From Chloroflexota bacterium (GTDB lineage Bacteria > Chloroflexota > Dehalococcoidia > Bin125), in the NCBI GenBank assembly GCA_028873865.1, contig JAPPNI010000041.1, forward strand, positions 7,598 to 71,597: a DNA stretch of 64,000 nt, in the 5' to 3' direction. Positions 44,093 to 54,056 of this stretch are shown piece by piece (the stretch's first letter is position 1; every line of letters starts with the position of its first letter). Position numbers and translations under genes: made by a program. The notes under the pieces were generated by a model. That model ran no database searches, had not been told where the DNA came from, and worked only from the letters and a program-made list of their open reading frames with translations.

Positions 44093-44869
44093 CTACGGCT
44101 CGTCAATCTCGCCATCATCCCGGTCAGGCTGCGCCCGTCCCAGAAACACGTCAGTCAGGACGTTCGTCTCACGGATCGATTCCGGCGTGCCTTCATGCAC
44201 GACTCGTCCCTTGTCGAGCACGTACGCTCGGTCGACGATCTCGAGCACGCCCTTGATGTTGTGCTCGACAATCATGACCGTCGTATCCAGGCGGTCACTG
44301 ATCTCACGCACTTTCTCGAACACTTCGCCGACGACGATCGGAGCGAGCCCCAGCGTCGGCTCGTCGAGCAACAGCAGGTCGGGAGCCCCCATCAGGCCGC
44401 GGCCGATCGCCAGCATCTGCTGCTGCCCGCCCGACATCTGGCTGGCCATGTCGCCCCGCTTCTCGTGCAGGATCGGAAACAGCTCGATCACCGATTCCAG
44501 GCGCCGCCGTTTCTCCTCGTCGTCCGCGAGATAGAGGCAGCCCATCTCAAGGTTCTCCTCGATCGACAGGTGGGTGAACACACGTCGTCCCTGGGGAACG
44601 AAGCAGATCCCTTCCCTGACGATCTCGTGTGTCTCCGCTTCGAGCCGCCCGCCCCGCCAGTGGACCTCACCGGCAACCACCGGAGCCAGTCCCATGATCG
44701 CCTTGAGAACAGTCGACTTACCCGCTCCGTTCGGCCCCATCACCGCTACCGCTTCGCCCTCCCTGACGCCCAGAGACACACCGTCCAGCGCGCGCACCGC
44801 GCCGTAGTGGACGGCGATGTCCCTCAGTTCCAGCGAGACCTCGTTCGACGCATCCATTCGCGGTGTCAC
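44093..44869 (-). CDS. livF: Branched-chain amino acid ABC transporter ATPase LivF
   Basis: 258 residues. Walker A GPNGAGKST, signature MSGGQQQMLAIGR, Walker B LLLLDEPTLGLAPIVV and the switch His in MIVEHNIKG are all intact. Its start overlaps the LivG stop by 4 bases. It forms the ATPase pair of a Liv-type importer whose substrate may be an amide, amino acid or urea rather than leucine itself. Confidence 0.95.
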   Translation of the reverse strand: MTPRMDASNEVSLELRDIAVHYGAVRALDGVSLGVREGEAVAVMGPNGAGKSTVLKAIMGLAPVVAGEVHWRGGRLEAETHEIVREGICFVPQGRRVFTHLSIEENLEMGCLYLADDEEKRRRLESVIELFPILHEKRGDMASQMSGGQQQMLAIGRGLMGAPDLLLLDEPTLGLAPIVVGEVFEKVREISDRLDTTVMIVEHNIKGVLEIVDRAYVLDKGRVVHEGTPESIRETNVLTDVFLGRAQPDRDDGEIDEP

Positions 44870-45612
44870 TCCCCCAGGTACGCCTCGATCACTTCCTCGC
44901 GGCTGAGAACGTCATCGACCTCGCCTTCAGTCAGCAGCCTGCCGCTGTCCAGCACGATCAGGTGATCGGGCAGTTCGCGGACGATGTCCATGTTGTGCGA
45001 GATGAAGATCAGCGTGCGCCCTTGCTCACGCATCGTGACCACAATCTCCTTCACCCGTTCCAGCATCTCCGGAAAGAGCCCGGCGAACGGTTCGTCGAAC
45101 AGGTACGTCTGGGCATCCATCGCCAGGGCACGGCCAATCTCCAGCAGCTTGCGCTGCCCGTACGACAGCTCACCCGCCATCGCGTCGCGCTTCTCCCACA
45201 TGCCGACCTCCCGCAGGATGCGTTCGGCCGTCTCTTTGTGAGACGGCGTCACGCGTTCGAAGAGGGACCGAATCAGCCGACGCTCGGTCAGCACGACCAT
45301 GATGTTGTCCCAGGCGCTGATCTGCTCGAACAGACGAACCTCCTGAAACGTGCGGGTGACCCCGTACTGCGGCGACTCATGCGCCTTGACCACCCTCAGG
45401 CCAACCCCCTCGATGATCACGATCCCGCCATCGAGCGGGAGAGTCCCGCTGAGCAGGTTGACCAGGGTCGACTTCCCTGACCCATTCGGTCCCACGATGC
45501 TCGTGATTCCCGTCTTTGGGATCGCCACGGTCAGGTCGTCGACCGCGCGGACGGCGCCGAAATGCTTGGAGAGGTCAATCGTGTGAATCGCGTTACCGGT
45601 CGACTCAGTCAC
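44866..45612 (-). CDS. livG: Branched-chain amino acid ABC transporter ATPase LivG
   Basis: 248 residues. Walker A GPNGSGKSTLVNLL, signature AGELSYGQRKLLEIGRAL, Walker B YLFDEPFAGLFPEM and switch His in ISHNMDIV. It overlaps LivM upstream (4 bases) and LivF downstream, so all are translationally coupled. Confidence 0.95.
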   Translation of the reverse strand: MTESTGNAIHTIDLSKHFGAVRAVDDLTVAIPKTGITSIVGPNGSGKSTLVNLLSGTLPLDGGIVIIEGVGLRVVKAHESPQYGVTRTFQEVRLFEQISAWDNIMVVLTERRLIRSLFERVTPSHKETAERILREVGMWEKRDAMAGELSYGQRKLLEIGRALAMDAQTYLFDEPFAGLFPEMLERVKEIVVTMREQGRTLIFISHNMDIVRELPDHLIVLDSGRLLTEGEVDDVLSREEVIEAYLGE

Positions 45613-46652
45613 AGCTGGTATCTCCCGACCAGTCCCTGCGGCCGGAACAGCATCAACACCACCAACAGTACGCCGAGCACGACCTGGCGCGCCTGGCCGA
45701 CAAACTCGGGCGGCAGGAAAGGCAGAAAGCGCATGCCCTCCTCCAGAAGGACGAAGGCCAACGCGCCGAGCAATGAACCCCAGATCGTCGCGAGTCCGCC
45801 CAGGATCACAATGGCGGTCAGCAACATCGACTCCAACAGGATGAACGAGTTGGGATCGATGAAGCTGGTCCAGCTCGCGAACAGCGCTCCGGCGAGTCCG
45901 GCCATCATCGCCGACAGCACCCAGACGGCCAGCTTGAAGTGCGTCACCCGATACCCGAACACGGCGATCGCCTCTTCGTCCTCGCGGATCGCGGTCAGCA
46001 CCCGACCAAAGGAAGAGGTCACGATCAGCCAGCAGATCAGAACGACCAGCGCCAGACAGACCAACGCGAAGGCCAGGAACTCCACCTCACCATCAAGCAC
46101 CCAGCCGCCGAACGCCGGTCTGGGAATCTCATGGATCCCGAACGCCCCTCGAGTCAGTTCCCGCAGATTGAGGAAGAAGCTGAACGAGATGATCGCAAAC
46201 CCAAACGAGACCAGCACGAAAATGTCATCGCGGAAGCGATTGAAGACCACGCCCACGCCCAGCGCGACCAGTCCCGCGATGGCAATGCCGATCGGCAGCG
46301 CAGCGAAGAACGGCCAGTCCGGCGTGGGAATCGACTCCGTCCGGAGCTGGTCGTAAGAGGCATCGGACGCCAGGATCGCCATCGTGTACGCGCCGATCCC
46401 GAAAAACCCGATATGTCCAACCGACAGCAGCCCCGTGAATCCCACAACGAGATTGAGGCTGACCGCCAGGATCGCCCAGATCGCGAAGACGGTGGTCAGC
46501 GTGATCGTGAACCCGGCCCCCTGCCAGAGCATGAATCCCACTGCCCAGACGAGGACCAGGATGGTCGCGATCCGCTCGACGTTCGCGCGCGGTATCCCTC
46601 GCAGCGGACCCGATGCCCGCAACCCCCGCATCGCCTGGGTGATCAGCGACAT
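45609..46652 (-). CDS. livM: Branched-chain amino acid ABC transporter permease LivM
   Basis: 347 residues, about eight to ten helices. VGFTGLLSVGHIGFFGIGAY is the conserved LivM helix, and the EAIAVFGYRVTHFKLAVWVLSA loop is the ATPase contact (EAA-like). It is 4 bases downstream of LivH. Confidence 0.94.
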   Translation of the reverse strand: MSLITQAMRGLRASGPLRGIPRANVERIATILVLVWAVGFMLWQGAGFTITLTTVFAIWAILAVSLNLVVGFTGLLSVGHIGFFGIGAYTMAILASDASYDQLRTESIPTPDWPFFAALPIGIAIAGLVALGVGVVFNRFRDDIFVLVSFGFAIISFSFFLNLRELTRGAFGIHEIPRPAFGGWVLDGEVEFLAFALVCLALVVLICWLIVTSSFGRVLTAIREDEEAIAVFGYRVTHFKLAVWVLSAMMAGLAGALFASWTSFIDPNSFILLESMLLTAIVILGGLATIWGSLLGALAFVLLEEGMRFLPFLPPEFVGQARQVVLGVLLVVLMLFRPQGLVGRYQL

Positions 46653-46656
46653 CCTG

Positions 46657-48033
46657 CTACCTCCTCGGCAACAGTCCGTTGGGCCAGAACGACAGGAACA
46701 GGATCAACACGACGAACGAGACCACATCCTTCCACTCGCCGGCCAGGTTCCAGATCCCGAATTGCTCAATCAATCCCAGAGCAAACCCACCCACGATCGC
46801 GCCATACAGATTGCCGATCCCGCCGACGACCGACGCGATCCAGCCCTTGAGCAGCATGATCAGTCCCATGCGCGGCTGGATCGCCGTGTCGTGACCGTTC
46901 AGGACGCCGGCCAGCGCGGCGAAGACCGCGCCGATGAAGAACACGATCGCGATCACCACCGTCGTATTGATTCCGACAACCTTCGCCACCTCCTCGTCGT
47001 CGCCGATCGCCCGCACCGACTTGCCGAAAGATGTCCGCTTCAGCAGGAGCAGTAGGGCAACGAACGCGGCAATCGCCACACCGATCGCGAAGACGTTGAA
47101 GCCCTTGATCGTCGCCCCGCCGACCTGCCACGGCGCGCTGCCGAACGCTTCGGGCAGCGGGCGCGGAGCGCTCTCGAACACGATGATCGTCAGCGCCGTC
47201 AGAGCCAGCAGGACGCCCAGCGACGCGACCAACATGATCAGCCGTGAGTTCGTCCGCCTGATGATCTGCACATACAGGCCGCGATAGAACGCCAGGCCAA
47301 CCATCCCCGCGAGCAAACAGGCAACGACCCAGCTCAGGTACAGCCTCGATCCGCCCGCGTTGGCCAGCGCCACACCCACGACCACCCCCATCGCCGCTCC
47401 CACGATCACGCTGGCGACGGCAAATCCCGACCGATCAGTCCGCATCGTCAGCTTCCCTGCCGCGGCTCGCACCAGCCACGCGACCGCGGCCAGGGTGGTC
47501 AAACCAATCGCAGGCGCGAAGATGACATTCAGATCACCCGGCCAGGCAAGCACGACGCCCATGTAAGCGCCGAGAACGCCGCCGACGAACGCCTCGAGGC
47601 CCAGCGCCGATCGACGGCCGAATCGGTCGCGCAGCCGCCGTCCGTAGAGCTCCCGCAGCGCCCAGAATGCGACGCCCGCCGTCACCAGCGCGAACACGAC
47701 GTTGACCGTCGGATCATTGACCTGGTACTGACCCCCCAACGCCTCGCCCGAACGCAGGTAGAAGATCCCGTACGCGCCGATCGCGGCCGCCGCGCCGTAG
47801 TACAGATCGAAGAACCAGACCGTGCTGTAGACCAGCGTGAATCCGACCGCCAGCAGCGCGTAAATCGCCCCCACCGACAGGCCGTTGAAGGTGAACTGCA
47901 GCGCCTGCTGCGGTGACTGACTGATCGCCCAGCAGATGTAGCCGACGACCGCCGCAGCCAGAACGATGGCGAGCAGATCGCGCGGGCGATTTCCGATCTC
48001 GCTCAGGTCGATTCGGCTGGTCCGTGCGCTCAC
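46657..48033 (-). CDS. livH: Branched-chain amino acid ABC transporter permease LivH, enlarged
   Basis: 458 residues, longer than the usual 290-310 of LivH. The N-terminal helix NGLSVGAIYALLAVGFTLVY and the C-terminal half (VRAIGDDEEVAKVVGINTTV, the ATPase contact) are typical. Between them about 130-150 extra residues (approximately 95-230) hold additional hydrophobic helices and a charged RRLRDRFGRR loop. The usual NFAHG motif is replaced by FFDLYYGAAAA. The sequence is open throughout, so the insertion is not a frameshift artefact. Confidence 0.88.
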   Translation of the reverse strand: MSARTSRIDLSEIGNRPRDLLAIVLAAAVVGYICWAISQSPQQALQFTFNGLSVGAIYALLAVGFTLVYSTVWFFDLYYGAAAAIGAYGIFYLRSGEALGGQYQVNDPTVNVVFALVTAGVAFWALRELYGRRLRDRFGRRSALGLEAFVGGVLGAYMGVVLAWPGDLNVIFAPAIGLTTLAAVAWLVRAAAGKLTMRTDRSGFAVASVIVGAAMGVVVGVALANAGGSRLYLSWVVACLLAGMVGLAFYRGLYVQIIRRTNSRLIMLVASLGVLLALTALTIIVFESAPRPLPEAFGSAPWQVGGATIKGFNVFAIGVAIAAFVALLLLLKRTSFGKSVRAIGDDEEVAKVVGINTTVVIAIVFFIGAVFAALAGVLNGHDTAIQPRMGLIMLLKGWIASVVGGIGNLYGAIVGGFALGLIEQFGIWNLAGEWKDVVSFVVLILFLSFWPNGLLPRR

Positions 48034-48079
48034 GGCCCGATGCTAGCTACTTGAGCAGCCGCCCAATCAGCTGCCCGAA

Positions 48080-49258
48080 TCAGCTACCAGGCGCAGGGCC
48101 CAGAACCCGATAGCCGTTGTTGTCCTCGTTGCGCTCCGAGACCGGCAGCACCTCGACCACAACGTTGGTCAGCCCGACCACCTCGCCGCGCTCGTCGAAG
48201 CTGTAATCGTCGCCGATCGCGCCGCTCCAGGTGATCTCGTAGAGGCAGTCGCGGAACCCGTCCGCATCCTGGTCGTCGCCGGTCTCCTTGAGACACTCGG
48301 CCGCAATGTAGACATCGTCGTAGGCCGATCCGAGGTACCAGGGCAGCGTGATGTAGCCGTACCTCTCACGGAAGTTGGACAACACCTCCTGGCCCTTCTC
48401 GTTGGCCGGATCGATGTCCGTGATCACCGCTTTGAGCCCGGTCGCCGCATCCCCCGCAATCTCTAGGGCAGTCGTGCCGATCGGCACGATCTCCGAGTAG
48501 ATCGGACCCTCGTAGCCCAGCTCCCGCGCCTGCTTCACGATCGTGCCGCCCGCGAATTCCGACTGCGACGCGATGTGCAGCGCATCCGGATTCTCGCTGA
48601 ACAGCTTCGTCAGCGAGGTACGGAAGTCGGTCGCGTCCGACGCGTAGCGCTCCTCGCCCACGACCTCGCCGCCGCGTTGCTCGAACTGTTCGACCGTCGT
48701 GCGCCGCACGCCTTCGGCGTAGTCCGTGGATTCACTGATCGTGGCCAGCGTGCGGACCCCGTCGGCCCACAGCAGGTTGCCCGTGTCGACCCCGAGCTGG
48801 GCATCGTTCAGCGAGGTGCGGAAGATGTAGTCCCCGGCTTCTGCAATGTCTGGGTTCGTCGCCAGACCGGAGAACAGGATCACCCCGTCGCGCTCAGCCA
48901 GCGGCGCCGCTCCCAGCATCGCGCCGCTGCACGAGGTACCCAGGATGATCTTCACCCCGTCGACATCAGTCAGCTTGTTGTAAGCGGTGATCGCGTCCTG
49001 AGCGCTGCACTTGGAGTCTTCGACGATCAGCTCGATCATCCGGCCATTAATCCCGCCTGCCGCGTTGATCTCCTCGACCGCCATCTCCTTGGCCTGGATC
49101 GCCACGGTGCCGTAGGTCTCCCCGGGACCCGTGGCCGACTCCATCACGCCGATCCTGAACGGCTCATCCTCATCGTCGCCGCCGCAGGCAAGCGCCAGCG
49201 GAAACAGCAGCAGTGCAATTCCGACAGTCAGAAGGGTCTTCCAGGAGTAAACGGACAT
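48080..49258 (-). CDS. livK: Branched-chain amino acid ABC transporter substrate-binding lipoprotein LivK
   Basis: 392 residues from the ATG at 49258, with a strong GAGGAGGAA site. The lipobox is LALAC (followed by GGDDEDE). The mature part is a type I periplasmic binding protein (IGVMESATGPGETYG, ILGTSCSGAMLGAAPLAERD, GYITLPWYLGSAYDDVY). It is the first gene of the livKHMGF operon, 46 bases before livH. Confidence 0.93.
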   Translation of the reverse strand: MSVYSWKTLLTVGIALLLFPLALACGGDDEDEPFRIGVMESATGPGETYGTVAIQAKEMAVEEINAAGGINGRMIELIVEDSKCSAQDAITAYNKLTDVDGVKIILGTSCSGAMLGAAPLAERDGVILFSGLATNPDIAEAGDYIFRTSLNDAQLGVDTGNLLWADGVRTLATISESTDYAEGVRRTTVEQFEQRGGEVVGEERYASDATDFRTSLTKLFSENPDALHIASQSEFAGGTIVKQARELGYEGPIYSEIVPIGTTALEIAGDAATGLKAVITDIDPANEKGQEVLSNFRERYGYITLPWYLGSAYDDVYIAAECLKETGDDQDADGFRDCLYEITWSGAIGDDYSFDERGEVVGLTNVVVEVLPVSERNEDNNGYRVLGPAPGS

Positions 49259-49495
49259 AGATTCCTCCTCGATAAGAAACGGCCGGCCGGAGCGTGACTT
49301 CAAGCTCAAAATAAGGAGGTTCCCGGCGCGGCGCGCCCGTCCTGCGCCGCCAACCTATCACAGTCACTTCGGCGTCGTACCTCGGTTGTCACGTCCCGGC
49401 GAAGCATCCGATCAGCGCCTGTCAGCCTCCGCCTCAGCCTGACAAACCGGCCCCGGTCGCTGCGGTACAATGCCCGCCGCGAGGATCGGTGCACG

Positions 49496-50953
49496 ATGAA
49501 TGAGCTCCTGCAGGGCTACCTGGCTACCGGTCCATCGGACGACGAAATGTTCGACGACGCAGGGGCCCTCCGGCACGACTACCGAGAACTCGGAAACATC
49601 CTCCAGAAATGGTCCCTGGATGAACACTTGCAACGCGAGGAGCGGGCCGACCTCGCCCTGTTGAGCGCCGGCATCACCTTCAACGTCTACTCCGAGGAAG
49701 AGGGCACCGAGCGCATCTTCCCCTTCTCCCTGATCCCGCGGGTGATCGGAGCCCGCGAATGGGCCCGCGTCGAAGCCGGCCTCAAACAACGCCTGCGCGC
49801 GCTCAACCTGTTCCTGCTCGACATCTACGGCGCCCAGCAGATCATCAAGGAAGGCATTATTCCCGAGGAAATCGTCCTCGGCGCCCCCGGCTACAGGCCC
49901 GAGATGGCGGGCTTCAGACCACCCCTCGATGTGTACGCGCACGTCGCCGGCTGCGACCTCGTTCGCGATAGCAAACAGGGTCTGGTCGTACTTGAGGACA
50001 ACCTCAGGACTCCCTCGGGCGTCTCCTACGTGCTCGAGAACCGCACCATCATGCTGCGCGTCGTCCCCGACCTGTTCCCCCGCGGCGGAGTCCGCGCCGT
50101 CGCCGACTACCCCAACCAGCTCATGGCCATGCTGCTCTCCGTGCGGCCCGCGGACAGCGGCGACCCGCCCCGCGCCGTGCTGCTCACCCCGGGCGTCTAC
50201 AACTCGGCCTACTTCGAGCACTCCTTCCTCAGCAACCAGATGGGCATCCCGCTCGTCGAGGGCTCCGACCTGACCGTCGGCGACGACGACTTCGTCTACT
50301 TGCGCTCAACCACCGGTCTCGAGCGCATCGACGTCATCTACCGCCGCATCGACGACGACTTCCTCGACCCCACGGTCTACCGCGCCGACTCCCTCCTGGG
50401 CGTGCCCGGACTGATGCGCTCCTACCTCAAGGGACACGTGACCCTGGTCAACGCGCCCGGCGCGGGCGTCGCCGACGACAAGGTCGTCTACCGCTGGGTG
50501 CCCGACATCATCCGCTTCTACCTCGACGAAGACCCGATGCTGCCCAACGTCGAGACCTACTCGCCCCTCGTCCCCTCCGAGCTCGACCACATTCGCGCCA
50601 ACGCCCGCGACCTCGTGATCAAACCCGCCAACGCATCCGGCGGCTACGGCGTCCTCATCGGCGAACAGGCCTCGAGCGCCGAACTCGAAGAAACGCTGGC
50701 CCAGGTGGAAGCCGAGCCCCGCAACTGGATCGCCCAACCGTTGCTCCACTTCACCTCGATCCCCACCTTCGACGACGACCGCCTCAAGCCGCGCCGCGCC
50801 GACCTGCGTCCGTTCATCCTCTCCGGCCGGGACGTCTGGGTGATCCCCGGCGGACTCACCCGCGTCGCCCTGCGCGAGGGCTCCTACATCGTCAACTCCT
50901 CGCAGGGCGGCGGCAGCAAGGACACCTGGGTACTCAACGAGGAGCCTGACTGA
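49496..50953 (+). CDS. Circularly permuted ATP-grasp protein (DUF404/DUF407) of the Anbu operon
   Basis: 485 residues. It matches the circularly permuted ATP-grasp family found with Anbu proteasomes: an N-terminal helical part (RTRALNLFLLDIYGAQQI-like RALNLFLLDIYGAQQII), FRPPLDVYAHVAGCDLVRD, and an ATP-binding loop VIKPANASGGYGVLIG. A peptide or amino-acid ligase activity is the family proposal. Its TGATG stop overlaps the alpha-E start. Confidence 0.92.
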   Translation: MNELLQGYLATGPSDDEMFDDAGALRHDYRELGNILQKWSLDEHLQREERADLALLSAGITFNVYSEEEGTERIFPFSLIPRVIGAREWARVEAGLKQRLRALNLFLLDIYGAQQIIKEGIIPEEIVLGAPGYRPEMAGFRPPLDVYAHVAGCDLVRDSKQGLVVLEDNLRTPSGVSYVLENRTIMLRVVPDLFPRGGVRAVADYPNQLMAMLLSVRPADSGDPPRAVLLTPGVYNSAYFEHSFLSNQMGIPLVEGSDLTVGDDDFVYLRSTTGLERIDVIYRRIDDDFLDPTVYRADSLLGVPGLMRSYLKGHVTLVNAPGAGVADDKVVYRWVPDIIRFYLDEDPMLPNVETYSPLVPSELDHIRANARDLVIKPANASGGYGVLIGEQASSAELEETLAQVEAEPRNWIAQPLLHFTSIPTFDDDRLKPRRADLRPFILSGRDVWVIPGGLTRVALREGSYIVNSSQGGGSKDTWVLNEEPD

Positions 50954-51930
50954 TGCTCAGCCGCGTCGCCGAGAACCTGTTCTGGCTCGGGCGCTACCTC
51001 GAACGCGCCGAGAACATCGCCCGCATGGCCCGCGTCGAGCACGAGGTCTCGCTCGAAAGCGGCCAGGAGATCTGGCACAGCCTGGTCAGCACTACCGCCT
51101 CCAACCAGCTCTTCTGGGACACGCTGCTCGAAGAACCTGAACTCACCCATTCCGAGTTCCTCATCTACTCGATGCAAAACTCCGCCTCCCTCCGATCAAC
51201 GCTGGTCCGCGCCCGCGAACTCGCCCGCGGCCTGCGAGAGCACATCTCGCGCGAGGTCTGGGAAGAGATCAACGCCCTCTACCTCTACCTCGCCCTGCGC
51301 AAGGAGTACATCGCCAACGACATCCACGAGTTCTGCTCCGAGACCCAGCGGCGTACCCAGACCATCCTCGGTCTCTACGACAACACCGTGCTCAGAGACG
51401 AGGGCCGCGAGTGGTTCCGCTGCGGCATGTACCTCGAGCGCGCCGACATGACCAGCCGCATTGTCGACGCCAAGTACCACATCCTGCTGCCCAGCGGCGA
51501 TTCGGTCGGCGGCGCCTTCGACCGCTTCCAGTGGATGGCCGTCTTGCGCTCCGCCTCGGCCCGCGAGGCCTACCGACGCATGGGCAACAACGAGGTCGAC
51601 GGCATCCAGGTCGCCCAGCTCCTGATCTTCTCCCAGGTCTTCCCCCGCAGCCTCGCCTTCTGCGTCCAGGCCCTCCAGCGACACTTCCAGCAGGCCACCG
51701 GCGAAACGCCCAAACGCCGCCGTGCCGCCGCCGAGCGAGGCATCGCCCTGCTCCATCTCGACATCGGCGCCCGGGACATGGACCAGCTCATCGACGAAGG
51801 CCTGCACGGCTTCCTCGACACCTTCCAGCAGCGCCTGATCGAAATCGACCGCGCCATCACCGGCGACATCTTCCGCGCCGAGCCAAACGCGGCGTCCCTC
51901 CAGAGTCAGACATCGATCGGTCAGGCCTGA
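50953..51930 (+). CDS. Alpha-E domain protein (DUF403)
   Basis: 325 residues, all helical. It starts with the family signature MLSRVAENLFWLGRYLERAEN. Alpha-E proteins travel with the permuted ATP-grasp protein and a transglutaminase-like protease in the Anbu operon. It is translationally coupled upstream and ends 1 base before the Anbu start. Confidence 0.93.
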   Translation: MLSRVAENLFWLGRYLERAENIARMARVEHEVSLESGQEIWHSLVSTTASNQLFWDTLLEEPELTHSEFLIYSMQNSASLRSTLVRARELARGLREHISREVWEEINALYLYLALRKEYIANDIHEFCSETQRRTQTILGLYDNTVLRDEGREWFRCGMYLERADMTSRIVDAKYHILLPSGDSVGGAFDRFQWMAVLRSASAREAYRRMGNNEVDGIQVAQLLIFSQVFPRSLAFCVQALQRHFQQATGETPKRRRAAAERGIALLHLDIGARDMDQLIDEGLHGFLDTFQQRLIEIDRAITGDIFRAEPNAASLQSQTSIGQA

Positions 51931-51931
51931 C

Positions 51932-52660
51932 ATGACCTTCTGCCTCGGCATCAAGTGCGGGGACGGCCTCGTCGCCATCGCCGACACCCGGATCACCAGC
52001 GGCTCCGAGGTGTCGACCGCCAAGAAGATCGCCGTCCACCAGGGCGAACGTCACTCCATGTTCGTGCTCACCAGCGGCCTGCGCTCCGTCCGCGACAAGG
52101 CGATCACCTACTTCGAGGAGCGCCTGCGCCAGAACGGTAGCCACCTCTCCCGCTCCTACCAGGCCGTCAACGCCCTGGCCGAGGAAATGCGCCGCGTCTA
52201 CGACGAGGACAACGACTGGCTGATCAAGGCCGGACTGCATTTCGACCTGCACTGCATCGTCGGCAGCCAGTTGGCCGAAGACGACGCGCCCCACCTCTAC
52301 CTGCTCTACCCCCAGGGCAACTGGGTCGAGGTCTCCCAGGGAACCCCGTATCTGATCATCGGCGAGACACGTTTCGGCAAGCCCATTCTCGATCGCGCCC
52401 TGCGCTACGAAGCCACCCTCGAGGAGGCGCTCCGTCTCGCCATGATCTCCTTCAACTCGACCGAGGCCAGCTCCGCCGACGTCGGCCCGCCGGTCGACGC
52501 CGTCGTCTACCTCAACGACGCCTTCGCCGTCCGCGAACGACGCTTCGACGCCGAAGAACTCCGCCCGCTCACCCAGTTCTGGCAAGGCGCCATCGAAGAC
52601 GCCGTCCAACGCGCCCAAGCCCCCATGGCCCCCCTCGCCCAGGCACTCGGCATCAAGTAG
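51932..52660 (+). CDS. Anbu proteasome-homologue (bacterial proteasome-like peptidase)
   Basis: 242 residues. After removal of Met the N-terminal Thr1 becomes the Ntn nucleophile (MTFCLGIKC), with Asp17 in AIADTRITSG and a Lys pair at mature positions 30-31 (AKKIAVH), as in proteasome beta subunits and HslV. Anbu forms helical or ring assemblies; its substrate is unknown. It is the third gene of a compact ATP-grasp/alpha-E/Anbu operon. Its 3' end overlaps the convergent kinase gene by 8 bases. Confidence 0.93.
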   Translation: MTFCLGIKCGDGLVAIADTRITSGSEVSTAKKIAVHQGERHSMFVLTSGLRSVRDKAITYFEERLRQNGSHLSRSYQAVNALAEEMRRVYDEDNDWLIKAGLHFDLHCIVGSQLAEDDAPHLYLLYPQGNWVEVSQGTPYLIIGETRFGKPILDRALRYEATLEEALRLAMISFNSTEASSADVGPPVDAVVYLNDAFAVRERRFDAEELRPLTQFWQGAIEDAVQRAQAPMAPLAQALGIK

Positions 52661-54056
52661 GCATTCGGATCGTTACCGTCGCGCCCTGACCCGGCCCCTC
52701 GCTCGCCGCCTCGATTCTTCCCCCATGCGCCTCAACGATCGCCCGCGTGATCGCCAGCCCCAGACCCGTGCCGCGAACGCCTCTCCTCCGAGCCCGGTCG
52801 GCCCGATAGAACCGGTCGAAGATGCGCGGCAGATCCGACCGATCGATGCCGATCCCGTCATCGATCACCGCGATCGTTAGCACTTGATCGTCTTCCTCAC
52901 GGGCGTCGAGCACCACCGTCCCGCCGGCCTCGACGCTCTGGATCGCATTGTTGATCACATTCCCCAGCGCCTGGCCGATCCGGCTGCGATCGAGTTCCAG
53001 CACAGGCAGATCGCCTGCTGGCCGCATCGACAGCTCCACCTCCACGGCCTGCGCGCGCGGCCACCAGCGTTCCAGTTCGGCGTTGAGCAGCTCCTCAACC
53101 GATACCGCCTCGAGGGTGAGCTGCAGCTCGCCGTGATCCGTCTCGGCCAGCGAGTCCAGGTCGGTCACCAGGCCGCGCAGCCGCTCAACTTCTCGGATGA
53201 TCTGGCCCGAGGCAGCGTCCGGCGATTGCAGTCCATCGCGCAGCCCGGCCGCCTCCAGTTGGATCACGCTGAGCGGCGTGTTCAGCTCGTGCGACACGTC
53301 ATCGACCAACTGGCGGCGGAGCTCCCGCTGCGTTTCCAGGGTCGAACTCATCCGGTTGAATGCCTCGCTCATCCGGCCCAGTTCGTCCGAGGTCCGAACC
53401 GGCAACCGCGTCGCGTCTCCGCGCGCGACGGCCTGCGTCGCCTCGGTCAGTGCCTGCACCGGGGCCGTGATGCGCTTTGACAACCACACGGCCAGCAGAA
53501 TCGCGATGCCGATCGTGACCACTCCGCCGATCAGGATGATGTACAGCAGCGTGCTCAGAAATCCGTGGGACTCGCTCGACAGCAACTCCTGGTTGACATC
53601 CACATGCACCAGGCCGACCGTCTGGTTGGCAGCCAGATCGACCACCGATTCCCGATGTCCGTCCAGACTCGCTGGCCTGTCCCCCGGCGCCAGTTGGCCG
53701 AAGTTGTCCAGCACGACGCGCCCGTCGTCGCCCACGATCACCACCCGAATCGGGTCCTGGTGGAAGATCTCCACGTGGTTCTCTTCGCCACCCTCCCCTT
53801 GTTCTCGCTGAACAACCCCCTCATAGGAGAAACCGGCCTCCGCCAACACAGCGGCAGCGGTCTGCCAGCCACCTGCCTCCGTGTAGGCCCGGCTCAGGCC
53901 CTGCGACAACTGATTGGCCGTATCGTCCCCAATCTGATCTACGAACACCCCGAGCCGCGACTCGGTCGCCAGATACGCCACCACCACGCTGGCCAGGACC
54001 GTCAGCACGACCACGAGGATGGTCGCCGCTATGATCCGCTGGCGCAGCGACATCAC
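52653..54056 (-). CDS. Sensor histidine kinase (two-component system)
   Basis: 467 residues. TM1 (about 10-30), an extracytoplasmic sensor of about 140 residues, TM2 (about 168-192), a HAMP domain, HisKA with the phospho-acceptor His in DVSHELNTPLSVI, and HATPase_c with N-box LGNVINNAIQS, G1 DDGIGIDRSD and G2 GTGLGLAI. The signal is unknown. Its start overlaps the response-regulator stop by 4 bases. Confidence 0.94.
   Translation of the reverse strand: MMSLRQRIIAATILVVVLTVLASVVVAYLATESRLGVFVDQIGDDTANQLSQGLSRAYTEAGGWQTAAAVLAEAGFSYEGVVQREQGEGGEENHVEIFHQDPIRVVIVGDDGRVVLDNFGQLAPGDRPASLDGHRESVVDLAANQTVGLVHVDVNQELLSSESHGFLSTLLYIILIGGVVTIGIAILLAVWLSKRITAPVQALTEATQAVARGDATRLPVRTSDELGRMSEAFNRMSSTLETQRELRRQLVDDVSHELNTPLSVIQLEAAGLRDGLQSPDAASGQIIREVERLRGLVTDLDSLAETDHGELQLTLEAVSVEELLNAELERWWPRAQAVEVELSMRPAGDLPVLELDRSRIGQALGNVINNAIQSVEAGGTVVLDAREEDDQVLTIAVIDDGIGIDRSDLPRIFDRFYRADRARRRGVRGTGLGLAITRAIVEAHGGRIEAASEGPGQGATVTIRMPT

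Noticed and set aside
44093..49258. Liv operon as a novel transporter
   Set aside because: All five genes match the ordinary Liv system; only the LivH length is unusual and is reported separately.
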